Shown in pieces: positions 29,886 through 42,164 of a stretch of DNA of 64,000 nt; position 1 is the stretch's first letter; every line of letters begins with the position of its first letter. Under the pieces are notes generated by a model. It searched no databases and was not told where the DNA came from. It saw only the letters and a program-made list of their open reading frames with translations. Source of the stretch: Pharus latifolius (taxonomy: Eukaryota; Streptophyta; Magnoliopsida; Poales; Poaceae); contig CM033330.1 of the NCBI GenBank assembly GCA_019359835.1, positions 4,342,501 to 4,406,500 on the forward strand. The letters run 5' to 3'. Made by a program: the position numbers and the translations under genes.

Positions 29886-31790
29886 TTTACCACTCTCAAA
29901 TGGTGGTATTAGGTAAATTATGAGGACACATTTTCCATCTTTTATATACTAATGTAATTATGAGTATATCTGGCTGCTGGGAAAAACCTTCTATGATGTT
30001 TTTTTTTTCTATTATTATTCTTGTATTGCTGTTCCTCCAATCAGGTACAGGACAGGGGTGGGTTTAAAAAGAAATTGTATCGAGATAACCAAGTTATTGA
30101 AATTTGGCAAGTGAGTCCATACATTAGTGAAAAATTGGCAAGGGTGTCCTCCTCAGGCGATTGAAGACATCGGATAACCAAGTTATTGAATTTAACTCGT
30201 GTTGAGTTTAAGTAGATTCATTCAAGATTAAGGTTGAGCCAAGAGCAAGCTCACTAGATCTTCAGCTCCATTTTTGTGACTTTCGTGTTATTTTCAAGCT
30301 CATTTAAATTAGACTTGAACATATTTGATCTCAAATCCTAGATTTAACAAACCCGAGCTCAAACTGATCTTAATTTGAGCTCAAATTAATAGCCAAGACT
30401 CGTTCATGCAACTTATTGCATTTACTGACAAGAAAAAACAACTTATGTCATTAATTCTCTGATTGTAGCTAGGAAAGTGACCAGTTATCGAATTGGGCAA
30501 CATTTGTTTTGAAAAGCTTAATGAAAAATTAACACACTTCAGAATGTCGTTTCAAATCACAGCATTCATTACCATTGATGAAACGAGTTTGGTCGCAAAT
30601 ATTATTCTAATATATTTGGTTGTTGGAAGCAGCATATATAAGCTTTATTGGCTGTTTGATTCACGTTTTTTGTCAAAAAATATCTTGTCTGAAACCATTT
30701 AGTGGTTGCTTAGGTAATGTCCTCACCATGCCTGGATAAGCCACACTTAGAATTATTTCAGGCAAGCATGGAAATCCTATTACCCAAAATTGAGCATTAA
30801 TTAAGCTAGACATGTTTAGTTAGTCCATAATCAACTAAATACAAGAATAAATTCTTATGACTCTAGTCAGTTCTAAGCATCCTTGGAAGTCAGACATAAA
30901 GAGAACATGAACTAAATCGTCTCTTAGATCCTAATGAAGATATTAACTCTAAGAAATTCTCAAAAATCAAAATTAAAGGGGGGAAAGAAAGATCGAGCTT
31001 TAAGTGTGCCTTTTGTGTGCTTACATAGTTACATGTTTGCTTAATGTCAAAAAATGAAGTGAAATTGTCATTGTAGATTCAGAATCCTACTTGATCTAGA
31101 CGAAGCAACATGTCCAATTTTTTTATTGATTAATTGTATATTGAAGTCTTACGGTGTTTCTTAAACACAAATTTTTTACAATGATGAAGGGTTTGGACCT
31201 ATATATTTAGTACATGGAATTTGTATTTCTAGAAAGTAATTAAGCAAAAGTGTGTATTGATCTATTTTACCCCAAAGTAACTGTTCCAGATCCAACACTG
31301 ACTTAAAGAAGTAGTACTTTTAAATATTTATTGGTTTTAACACTATATAAATTAGCAAATGAAATGTATATGAATTATACAGCAAGTTTTCACATGGAGT
31401 ATGTTTTTTTGCTGAAATATTTAGCCATTTCACATGGATGTTTTGTTTATTACTTCATTTGGTTAAAAATTAATCCATAAACCAGTGGTCCTTTCAAAAC
31501 ATAAAAGAGTCCACTTCAAAGTTATAATCATCTCCAAATTGTACTCAACAGGAGCACGGTGTCATCCGCATAATGCAAATTTAACACACCACCATCTATA
31601 GTTCTTTGCCCTAGTCCCTTCAGCAAGCCTTTTTTTCTTTTGCATGACTAAAAAATTGTGCTTAATCCATCAGGAGGGGTGAAAGGGGATCCTGAAAAAT
31701 ATGTGTCTTATGTTGTGAAATAAAGTGATGTAGCTTCAACATCTTTCTCTCACTTGCATATTATGCTCAAATTTGTGCTCTGTGTTCTTT
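29886..31790. other. AT-rich intergenic DNA, no gene seen
   Basis: The stretch includes the right copy of the 37-bp repeat (29928-29964) and one CTGCTGGGAAAAACC word. Otherwise it is AT-rich without a convincing ORF, RNA gene or element end. Confidence 0.45.
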
Positions 31791-31799
31791 TTCTGATCA

Positions 31800-32118
31800 A
31801 ATTATATGTGTAGTACATTTTGAGCATGGTTCTTGCATATCCCTGTTTCAAATAAATCTATTATGTGATATGCATCTTTGTTTTCTAGAATAAAAGGCAT
31901 GTATCTTTTTTTAGACTTAGACTGTTAGATTAGAACTACAGATCTAGATCAATATAGGTGAAATTGTATGTACAATACACTTAGAATATAGTTCTTGCAG
32001 ATCTCTATTTCAAATAGTTCTATTCTAAGATCTGTATGTTTTGCCTTTCAGAACTAAAAGATAGGTGTCTTTTCCTTGGGTTTTTGTTGTTGGATTAGAG
32101 GGTTTTTGTTGTTGGATG
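31800..32118. repeat. Diverged tandem duplication of about 150 bp
   Basis: Words such as GGTTCTTGCATATC / AGTTCTTGCAGATC, TTTCAAATA and CTATT..GATATG/GATCTG occur in the same order in 31815-31920 and 31990-32075. A short perfect repeat, GGTTTTTGTTGTTGGAT, follows twice (32080 and 32101). Confidence 0.55.
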
Positions 32119-32119
32119 A

Positions 32120-33190
32120 TGTGGGACATTAAATAGCCATCCATTCGATTCATCAATGCATACTCATTCTTTTTATTTTGCTAAGCTATGCAATTGGTGA
32201 TAAGGGTAGTTGAGGAGAGCAAAACCAACTTAGGCTAGGCTTGTGTTTACACATAAAATTGACTGCATAATTGAAGCACCAACAGCTCCAGTTTTGGGAG
32301 TGTGCTATGATGCACTAACCTTTGTATCTCATTCTTTGGTTAAAACCTATTTGTTTTGTGTCCTATTGTCTGTACTTCCTTTTCAAGGTTTTCCATATCA
32401 TTTATAAAATGATTTGTAACATCATGTTCTTTTTGCGAATAATAAACATATATTGCAATTATTTCCCTTCTGTTTAATGTGATGTTAAGATTCTAATAAG
32501 TTGTTGAACCATGTCCAAATGTCCTCCATTATGCTATGGATTTCTTGTAAGAGAACATTTTATTCTTTCAAACAAAATCCATTCTCAATTTGCCTCCCCT
32601 CCAGCGTTCCCAATGTCATCACCGCTAAATCCTCCAATCCCGTGTGCATGTTGGCCTCCATCTCTTCCCTACACAACACAATGCTACCAACCCCTCTACC
32701 TCCCCAGTGTGCATGTTGTGGCCTTCCCCTTGCCTTTCCAACACTCCCTAAGCCACCCTTGGGCTCATCTTCTATGTCGCCTTTGCTTCGACACATCTAG
32801 CCTCCCATCCCACCACACAGTCCTCGGCCTCCTCAACGAAACCACACCACCACATCAGCCAAGTGAGTCATCTCTAGCCTCCACACTATGATTACTCACC
32901 ACAATGCCTCTAACCACACCTCCCCTACTTTATGTTCTTTGTATTTTTTGTCTTGAAAGTTGTTTCTTCAATCTATTTTCTGTTTGCATAATTTCAGATT
33001 TCATAGATTGGACTTCCAACTTGGAGATTGTTCCTGTCAGGTTTCATCTTTGAAAAAATTAGTTGCAATCAGGTAATATTATTATTATTATTGCAGCTGT
33101 ATTATTCTTATTTGTGCTATTTGTATATGAATAAAGAGTTTGTCTACTAGTTGCTGTAGATTCTTTGAAAGTATGTCAAAGAGAGGAGCT
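32120..33190. other. Intergenic DNA, no gene accepted
   Basis: A Pro/Ser/Cys-rich ORF pair at 32501-32891 comes from a CT-rich patch. It shows no domain, no codon pattern and no splice context that I would trust. Confidence 0.4.
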
Positions 33191-33196
33191 CACTAG

Positions 33197-33417
33197 TGGC
33201 TATTGTGCAAAGATTTTAGTTCATTTGGAGTAATATAGCATTGGCATGAGCTAGTGATTTAGATATGATATTTAGGGATTCAAATTGTAACTCCAAATTT
33301 TTGTAACTGGCTATTGTACAAAGATTTTAGTTTATTTGGAGTATTATAGTATCAACAAGAGCTAGTGATTTAGATATGATATTTACGAATTCAAATTGTA
33401 ACACCAAATTTCTGTAC
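33197..33417. repeat. Tandem duplication, 111-bp unit, two copies
   Basis: Unit 1 is 33197-33307 and unit 2 is 33308-33417. Shared blocks include GAGCTAGTGATTTAGATATG and ATTCAAATTGTAAC in the same order, with about 10 per cent mismatches. Confidence 0.85.
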
Positions 33418-34224
33418 TTTCGAGTCTTATACTGGTCAAATTCTTGTCAATAGGCTCTTCTATTTCAATGTTGCATAGGTGGATGAATGTTCAAGACTAT
33501 TTTGACCAAAATAATAAAGTGCAAGGACTCAAGTGATCAGTGATCAGCAACAAAGTGAATACTATATTAGTTGGTGCTCATAGTCATAAAGAATAAGGGA
33601 TTTGAGTATGGATAATGTGCAAACTAATAATGTCTATATTTTGAGTAGTTTCCATCACTGACCACCCTTAAAGAGTTCTATATGTCAGGAAGGCTCTGGA
33701 TAGAGCCAATCATTGTATTCTAAAAGACATACATGCCCTTTAATTGATAGGTGTCACACAATATATCCACTAAACACAAAAATAGTAGTTATCTGTAATA
33801 TAGTCATAATTATTTAACAATTTTTTTTATGTATCCCCTTAGATAGACATTATTAAATTTTGTATAATTTTGGTGCATAGATGTGAAATGTATGGAAACA
33901 CTCCTAGTTATGTAATTGTGTTTGTGCATACATATGCTCCTATAAAATCCGCAGGTTAGATCCATTGTGGTGTTGGTGCTTCTGCATGAAGCTGAAACCT
34001 CTTTTACACTAAAGAGTTTGAGGTGCTTTAATAGCTCTAACTTCAAGTTTACAAATACTCATAAAGTTAGAATTATTTATATGGCTATGTCATTGATTAC
34101 AACTACAATTATATTCTATTATAAGATGTAAATTTTATTTAAAACAACAAAGTAAATAGTCTTTTGTCAAACAATTTCAAAACTCTGGTTTTTAGTATAT
34201 TTCGAACTAGAGTTATATCATATA
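33418..34224. other. AT-rich intergenic DNA up to the nested LTR
   Basis: No gene or clear repeat is seen. The last five bases, ATATA (34220-34224), form the left half of the proposed target duplication of the following nested LTR. Confidence 0.5.
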
Positions 34225-35032
34225 TGTGAGGGACCCACCCGCTGCAGTGGGCCTCAGGTGTGCACTTACCCCGACTACCCAGGATGCAGCCGTGCACAGA
34301 ATAATAAACAAACAACCAGCTCAACTTGGTTCATAGACAAAAACAATATATGGCCGTCAGGTCTTAATACACATCGATATACAAAGGCCAACAAGGCCAA
34401 CTAATAGATTTTAAGAAAGTAGTTTTATCTAGTCTTCGAGACCATCCCACATAGGCAAAAACTCGAGTGCAGCACGTAACCCTTCTAAACTCCGGTGATC
34501 CTGCTTGTCTCATCTCTAGTTTCTCTTCAACTGTATTTTCGTTATTAAGTAAGGGTGAGTACAAAGTACTCAGCAAGTCTCTATATAAGAATTAGTTCAA
34601 TGCATGACAGGCTATGTCTAATTTAACAGTCTATGTGGTACAGAATAGTAAATTTCACGAATACATTTCCAAAGAGAATTGAAATATAGTTAATTAGCAT
34701 AATGATGGTAGAAAACATTTATGTGATCCAAAAGTGAAATCCGGGCAAAACCTCTCAGTTTGCCCCTTTTTGTCTAATACTTTATTACTATTGTGCTATC
34801 AAGTTACTACCCATGGCACACCTCTGTCCGGGGGTACGGAGTACTCAAATACTTTTTGACACTCTGCAGAGACCCACATGAGTCCATCAATCTTCCCAGT
34901 CAGGCCAATTACACGCACATTATTGCATGCAACTAGATTGAGGAGACAAGGCTCTCAAAAACATTGTATTAATTATATCCCTGCCCGACAATTCGATCGC
35001 ACTGGTCGTTCTTGTTGTTGTGAGGTACCCTC

Positions 35033-36688
35033 TGTAGGATCAAGGATGCCGACTAGATGGGGGTGAATAGGAGGCTTTAAAAACTTCAATTTAAAAACAA
35101 CTTTTGCAAAGAAAGAACAAAATAATTTATATTGCACAATCAAAATAGAAAAGAGTAGAAGACAAACACAAGATTTTTCCCGAGGTCTTGGAGACTCGCC
35201 CGGTCTCCCCTACTCCTCGTTGAAGCACTCAAATAAATGATTCTTGCTTCAATATCCACGAAGGATATTACTCACTAGTGGTTGCTCCTTGTCCACTCCG
35301 GAAAGGCAAGAACCAATGCCTTTTACAATCATTCTAAGCCTCTTCAACAATCTTCGAATAGAAGAGGTCAACGGCCACGCCACCAAACCGTCTAGGTGAG
35401 AGCGTTTACTAAGAGTAACAAGCTGCAAGGTCTTTTCTAGACCTCCAACACGCACTGAGAAACTCTAGATCTAGATATGCAAGAATGATACGAATAGAAA
35501 ACTCGGTGGATCACAGAGCTCACGACTTGATCAAAAGATCAAGATTTTTAACTCTAAAACAAATGCTCAAGTGTGTATAAGAGAGGGAGGCTGCTTGGTG
35601 TATCAAACATCTGCTCAAAGCCTCTATTTATAGCCTCAAGAATCAAATTAGCCATTGGAGCTCGAAATAAAAGAAACAGTGCATACTGACAGTCAGTTTG
35701 GAAAACTGACAGTCAACATGGGTCATGACCAGAAAGAAGTAAATCCGGAGAAAACTCAGCTAGCCATTTGAGATCGAAAAAGGAAACAAATCAGCACAAA
35801 CTGACAGTCAGCAACACATGCTGACAGTCAGTGTCCATAACCTCAGCTCGACAAAAATCATGGATAAAACTTAGCTAGCCGTTTGTGATCACATATGGAA
35901 ATTGTTAGCTCATACTGACAGTCAGTATCGACCACAAAAACAACCAGTTAAAACAGAAACTCAAAACAATCAGCTCGAGGTCGAAATGCATACTGACAGT
36001 CAGCATGGCATACTGACAGTCAGTTTCGTTCAAAAGATTTTTTGGCACAAAAAATACACTCTCTGGACAAATGTCAGTTTAAACAGACTGACAGTCAGCA
36101 TAGCATACTAACAGTCAACATGGATAAAAATAGTTATAACTTTTAATCCAGAGATCCGATTTAAGTGTTTGATAGCTCATTTGAAAGATAATTTAAAGGG
36201 CTATATTTTTGTCAACAGAAACAAAACCAGATCTGCCTAGATCTTTTTAGAAAATACAAAAACTCTTATGCTGTCAAAAACTCAATTGAAAAACCAAATC
36301 AAATCCAACCGAAACAAATGAGATGCAATGACCTAATAGTTTCTCGATTTATGCTGAAAATGTAGAGAGAAATTACAACCCCTCTTTATAATAAGATTAA
36401 AACTAAGAAATAATTTTCTAAACCGATCAAACTCCAAACACCGAGGTCGATCAAAATAAAAACAAATATTACCTCAGGTCCTTTGTATCTTTAACCTTGC
36501 AATTTACGTCTCGTCTTTGTATCTTGTGACTTGTGCTTTTTCTCTTTCACGTTAGGTTCATCTTGATCATCTTGAATGTCTTCCCAACCGAACTCTGTAT
36601 CAAAATATCTCAAAAACACAATTAGTCTAAAACACTTGTTTTCATTAATCATCAAAATCAGATCAGGCATAAAGGCCTAGATGCAACA
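35033..36688 (-). repeat. 3' LTR of SIRE-like element
   Basis: The repeat is 1656 bp, TGTAGGATCAAGG to GATGCAACA. A minus-strand TATA (CTATAAATAG) is at about 35624-35632. Upstream of it in the minus direction, at 35680-36125, are seven exact copies of CTGACAGTCAG plus near copies. Confidence 0.92.
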
Positions 36689-36702
36689 ATCTCCCCCTTT
36701 TT
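36689..36702 (-). other. Polypurine tract of SIRE-like element
   Basis: On minus the sequence AAAAAGGGGGAGAT directly precedes the LTR start TGTTGCATC. This is a textbook polypurine tract. Confidence 0.9.
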
Positions 36703-36841
36703 GATGATTGATGACAACAAGTGTTCGATAAAAATAAAAAATGAATAACTCCTCCTGAATGTATGCATGAGATCTCAAATCAATCTCATAATTCTCCCCC
36801 TGATCATAAGTCAAGATCAATCAATACCAAAGACCAATTCA

Positions 36842-36891
<50 letters not shown>
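36842..36891. repeat. Compound (CA)n(TA)n microsatellite
   Basis: About 12 CA units are followed by about 12 TA units, between the RNase H end and the polypurine tract of the SIRE-like element. Confidence 0.95.
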
Positions 36892-37159
36892 CATCCACAC
36901 ATATATATAAACCATCCATATCATATCCAAAATAACATCATATAAAATCCAACAAAATATAGAGTCATACAAAAATAATTCTCCCCCTTTGGCATCAAGC
37001 ACAAAAAGACGGGAGGACATATCTCAAGAATCTTTCTCCTCAATCTCTCCCCCAAGTATAAACAATGTCTTTAATGAAGCAAGAAACTCAAGAATCTCTC
37101 CCCCTTTAACATCAAGCACAAAAAGGCGGGGCACAAGAAAATCAGACATTTATCTTAGA

Positions 37160-38973
37160 TCAACTAGCATTTGATATATCAATAATATTCAATTCATTTC
37201 TTAGAAAGCAAAATCTAGCCTCATCTAAAGGTTTGGTGAAAATATCTGCCAGCTGCATGTCAGTTCTGATATAACTTATATCTATATCCTCTTTTGCCAC
37301 ATGATCTCTTATAAAATGGTGTTGTATTTCAATATGCTTAGTTCTAGAGTGTTGAACAGGATTATTAGCAATTTTAATGACACTTTCATTATCACACAAG
37401 AGTGCCACTTTTTCAAATTTAATTCTATAATCCAGAAATGTCTGCTTAATCTACAAAATTTGAGCACAACAACTTCCTGCAGACACATATTCCACTTCAG
37501 CGGTGGAGAGAGCTACAAAATTTTGTTTCTTAGATGACCATGATACTAGTGATCTCCCCAATAATTGAAAACTTCCAGATGTTTTTTTTCTATCAATCTT
37601 ACAACCAGCATAATCTGAATCCGAATAACCAATTAATTCAAAGTTTGCATTTTTCAGATACCAAAAACCTAAACTGGGATAGCATTTCAAGTACCTAAGG
37701 ATTCTTTTAATAGCAATCAAATGACATTCCTTAGGGGTTTATTGAAATCTAGCACATAAGCAAACACTAAACATGATATCAGGCCTAGATGTAGTAAGAT
37801 ATAACAAGCTACCAATCATAGACCTATAAAGTTTAGAATCGACCGATTTTCCATTGTTTTCCATATCAAGATGTCCATTTGTGGCAATGGGTGTTTTGAT
37901 TGCTTTAACATCTTCTATCCCAAAGCGCTTGAGCAAGTCCTTCATGTACTTCGTTTGACTCACGAACGTACCGTTCTTGAGTTGCTTGATTTGAAGTCCA
38001 AGGAAGAAGCTTAGCTCGCCGATCATTGACATCTCGAATTCCCTAGACATCATTTCTCCAAACTCATGACAAAAGTGTTCATTAGTAGATCCAAAGATAA
38101 TATCATCAACATATATCTGACATATGAACAAGTCTTTTTCAATTATTTTTGTAAAGAGAGTTGTGTTAACCTTCCCAATTTTAAAACCTTTTGATAAAAG
38201 AAAGTCTCTAAGTCATTCATACCAAGCTCGAGGAGCTTGTTTGAGACTATAGAGAGCTTTAGACAGTTTAGACACATAGTTTGGAAATTTGGAATCTTCG
38301 AAACCGGGAGGTTGTTCAACAAAAAAATTAGTTCAGATATCTCGCCATTTAGAAAGGCACTTTTTACATCCATTTGAAATAACTTAATATTAAAACTTGA
38401 TGTATAAGCAGGAAGTATACGAATAGCTTCAAGTCTTGCTACCAGTGCAAAGGTTTCACCAAAGTCTAGACCTTCGACTTGAGGAAAACCTTGTGCAACA
38501 AGACGAGCTTTGTTTCTAACAACTACACCATTTTCATCTTGCTTATTTCTAAAAACCCATTTTGTTCTAATTACATTATGATCCTTGGGTCTTCCTACTA
38601 AAGTCCAAACTTCATTCCTAGAAAAATTATTAAGTTCATCATGCATTGCATTAACCCAATCAGGATCACTAAGAGCTTCATCTACATGTTTAGGTTCTAG
38701 AGATGATACAAAAGAGTGATGCTCACAAAAAGAAGCAATACGAGATCGAGTTTGAACACCCTTACTGACATCACCCAATATTTGATCTAGAGGGTGATCT
38801 TTGGTGATGGTTTGATGTTGCCTTGGTGCTTCTTCTTGTGCTGCTTCTTCTTGATCTTGCTCTGGTGGATCAATATGAGGTGATGATATAGGTTGATCAT
38901 CATTCTCAATGTTCTCATCATCTTCTTGATCATCTTCTCTTGGTTTGATGTCTCCAATGGTAATGTTCTTCAC
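37160..38973 (-). pseudogene. Reverse transcriptase and RNase H of SIRE-like element
   Basis: The RT reads EVWTLVGRPKDHNVIRTKWV, KARLVAQGFPQVEGLDFGET and FQMDVKSAFLNGEISE. It then breaks near 38143. It resumes with the YVDD box (QIYVDDIIFGS, YVDD at 38102-38113) and TKYMKDLLKRFGIED. RNase H follows (YSDSDYAGCKIDRKKTSG, SLVSWSSKKQNFVALSTAEV, CDNESVIKIANNPVQHSRTK, QLADIFTKPLDEARF). Four open stretches (38973-38143, 38131-37739, 37720-37451 and 37408-37160) are separated by stops or frameshifts. Confidence 0.93.
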
Positions 38974-39069
38974 AGCTTCTTGAAGATCTTCACCTAAAAC
39001 TTCATAAGAGACTTGCTCCTTTTGCGAGCCGTTAGTTTCATCAAATTCTATGTCGCATGATTCTTCAAT

Positions 39070-40302
39070 TCAACTAGTACTTTTATTAAAAACACGATAG
39101 ACTTTGCTAGTGGTGGAGTATCCGACTGGAAAGTCTTCATCTACTCTTCTCTGAAATTTACCACCAAGGTTTCTTTTCTTAAGGATGTAACATTTACATC
39201 CAAAGACTCGAAAATAAGAAATATTTGGCTTACACCCAATAAGAAACTCATAAGGAATTAATTTCAGAAGAGGATTAATAGAATAGCAAGCGGTATGCAT
39301 TGCTTCGGCCCAAAAGCGAGTAGGAGTATCATACTCACTTAGCATTGTTTTTGCCATTTCTATTAGTGTTTGATTTTTCCTTTCCACAACTCCATTTTGC
39401 TGTAGAGTGTAAGAAGTAGAAAATTCGTGTTTAATCCCCAAAGAGTCACAAAAATCAACTAAAGTTGGATTAATGAATTCTCCACCATGATCACTACGGA
39501 TTTTTTTGATGGAAAGTTTGAATTCAGTGGAAATGCGTTTTGCAAAAATTTTGAAAATATCAGGGGTTTCAGATTTTGAGAAATAAAGAAAACCCAAGTG
39601 TAGCGAGTAAAATCATCAACAATAACAACCATAGTTGTTACTCCCGATACTTTGAAACTCGGAAGGTCCAAATAAATTCATATGCAGCAGTTCCAAAGGT
39701 TTGCAAGTTGAAAGAATACGCTTAATCGCATGTGAAGTAACTACTTGCTTGCCAACTTGACAAGCGCTACAAGGTTTATCTTTTTCAAAATTCACATTTT
39801 TTAAGCCAACAATCAAATCATGTTGTAAAAGCTTTTTGAGTTGATGCATTCCAAGATGTGCGAGTCTTCTATGCCATAGCCAACCTTTTGAGGTTTGAGA
39901 GACAAGACATGTTGAAAGGGAAGCATCTTTAGAGTGAAAATCAACAAGATAAAGATTTTCAAAATGAAAGACTTTAAAGATCAAAGAATTATCTTTCAAA
40001 CTTTCAACTAAAACTTCTTTAGGATAAAATGTGTAATGAAATCCAAGATCGCAAATTTGTGCAACGGAAAGCAAATTAAAATTCAGAGATTCAACAAGTA
40101 AAACATTTGAAATTGAGAGATTATTTGATATTGCAATTTTACTCAAGCCTACCACATTTTCTTGACGATTGTCGCCAAATATGATCTTTTGATTTTCGCT
40201 CGAGTTGTCTTCTAATGAGGTGAACAACTTCTTGTTACCGGTCATATGCTCGGAGCATCCGCTGTCTAGCACCCAATGTTTTCCACCGGTCTTATAGTTC
40301 AC
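39070..40302 (-). pseudogene. Protease and integrase of SIRE-like element
   Basis: The protease keeps HWVLDSGCSEHMTG. The integrase zinc domain reads LWHRRLAHLGMHQLKKL and CSACQVGKQ. The first catalytic Asp of the core is Asn here (LLHMNLFGPS, codon 39676-39678). The second Asp (IRSDHGGEF) and the Glu (QQNGVVERKNQ) are intact. A frameshift or stop near 39600-39616 splits the core. FWAEAMHTACYSIN and FRVFGCKCYILKK follow. Confidence 0.92.
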
Positions 40303-40454
40303 CTACAAAAACAAAAGAATCAAGTCTTTTTAGGTACCCAAACCCTTTTGGGTCCTTCGATGTTAGCGATCAAAGCTTTGGGCACCCAAATTGATTTTTT
40401 CTTTTTATTTAACATGGGTGCACCAACAAACTTTGCTATAGCATATCCTTTCTT

Positions 40455-42109
40455 TTACCTTTGAAGCATGTAGCAAGCATCAAAATAATTTGAAGTCATT
40501 AAAGGACAAGCATCATGTGAATGACCTGTTTCATGACATTTAAAGAAAAATTTGCTGCATGCATTTACGAAGATGGTTTTTGTATTTTGTTTCTTTCCTT
40601 TCTTCCGAAAGTATCCAAGACCTTCTTTTCTAAATGAACATTTTTGTTTGCTCAGAATAAGATCGAGAGATACTTTTCCTTTGTAGCAATTTTCTAATTC
40701 TTTTCCAAGTTTTTCAATTTGTTCCTTAAGTTCATTATTTTCATTCAAAATTGTTTCAATAGAAGCACATGATATATCAAGGGAACTAATAGGAAGAGTA
40801 TCATCTAGATCACATGAAGTGACTACATGTACCTTAAATGGAGTATTAGTAATATCTTTAATGAGCAGACTTTCATATGAATCTTTTAACTCTGAGTATT
40901 GAGTGCGTAAAGAAGAATGTTCTTCCTTAAGTGCTCGATACTTCTTTTTAGTGATTCCAAAAACCCCATTTAATTCAGTAATCATTTCAACTAGTTCATC
41001 ATATGAAGGATCATTAGATTTTACCTTTTCATCACCTTTAGCCATAAGACAAAGGGATGGACTAGTCGAAATGTTGCCAAGAGCTAGTCCGGCTAGCTTC
41101 TTGAAGCAACCTCCTTCATCATCGGAATCGGAATCGGAGCTCTCTCCTCCGGACATCCATTCTCCGAAACAAGCTTCTTTGGTTGCACCATTGTTCTTTT
41201 TGAAGAACTTCTTCTTCTTGTCCCAAGTCTTGTTCTTGTTTGGACATCTTGAGGCTATATGTCCCTTTTCGTGATATTCATAGCATATGATGTCCTTGAA
41301 GTTCGATTGCTTTGACCCTTTTGGTCGTGTGTTGATGTTGACTCATTTCTTGTGTAACCTGCGAAGAACTTTTTGAGTGTTATTTACCATAAGAGCTAGA
41401 TCTTCGTCGGAGGAGCCATCGCTTGAGTCCTTTTGGGAGCCAGCTTTGAAAGCCAACGCCTTCTTCTTCGTCTCCGAAGGTTCGGCCGCTTCTTTCTTCT
41501 CCTTTCGATGCATCTCATGGGTGATGAGGTTCCCATAGAGATCAGTCGGCGAAGTGGTTGACAGGTCGGAGTTGGTGAGAACCGTTACTAATGTGTTGAA
41601 GCTTTCTAGAAGAGCCTGAGCATTTTTCTCATAATGTAGATGTCAGTAAAAACGACTCCCAGCCCCTTGAGTTCATTTATAATGTTGTTTAACCGAACAA
41701 ACATAGAATCCACGGACTCGGTTGATGACATTGTGAATGTCTCATATCGTTGCCTTACCATGACCAACTTTGCCTCTTTGACTTTAGTAGTTCCCTCATA
41801 TATTTCTTCGAGGGTGGTCCAAACCTTGTGAGCGGTGGTGAGATTGCTCACACGGTTGAACTCATTTAAAGACAAACTGGCAAAGAGAGCATTTTTAGCA
41901 CGGACGTTTAAGTGTAGTTTTCTCCTGTCGTCATCGGAATGACTTGCCGGATCATCCGGAGTAAACCTAAGCTTAACAATGTCCCATACATCAAGCCCCA
42001 TGGCCTCTAGAAATACCGACATGCGCACCTTCCAATAAGGATAGTTAGTCCCATCAAAGATAGGCGCACGACTGGTATGACCGAGATGAAAACCCTTATT
42101 TGACGCCAT
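40455..42109 (-). pseudogene. gag of SIRE-like element
   Basis: The start is at 42109 (MASNKGFHLGH); the upstream in-frame ATG at 42124 is less likely. Gag core words are APIFDGTNYPYWKVRM, VWTTLEEIYEGTTKVKEAKL and RYETFTMSSTESVDSMF. A break follows near 41606. A first knuckle reads CYEYHEKGHIASRC, with the second Cys replaced by Tyr. A later one reads FFKCHETGHSHDAC, with the first Cys replaced by Phe. The open stretch 41156-40455 holds an acidic Ser/Asp region and a coiled-coil-like segment. Confidence 0.9.
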
Positions 42110-42150
42110 CCTCTCTCTAGGCAATAAAGCCTATTAAATTGAGAGATCTT

Positions 42151-42162
42151 GCTCTGATATCA
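42151..42162 (-). other. Primer binding site of SIRE-like element
   Basis: The minus strand reads TGATATCAGAGC two bases inside the LTR. It is one mismatch from the initiator Met tRNA site. Confidence 0.85.
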
Positions 42163-42164
42163 CG

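Noticed and set aside
28191..29890. 5-bp target duplication for the solo LTR at 28196
   Set aside because: TGTAT and TTTAC match only 3 of 5, so no duplication is claimed.
32501..32891. Pro/Ser/Cys-rich ORFs of 99 and 126 residues
   Set aside because: They arise from a CT-rich patch with two overlapping frames open at once and show no domain.
36703..37160. Possible env-like ORF between pol and 3' LTR of the SIRE-like element
   Set aside because: Only about 460 bp with a microsatellite. No ORF beyond 67 codons and no membrane segment.
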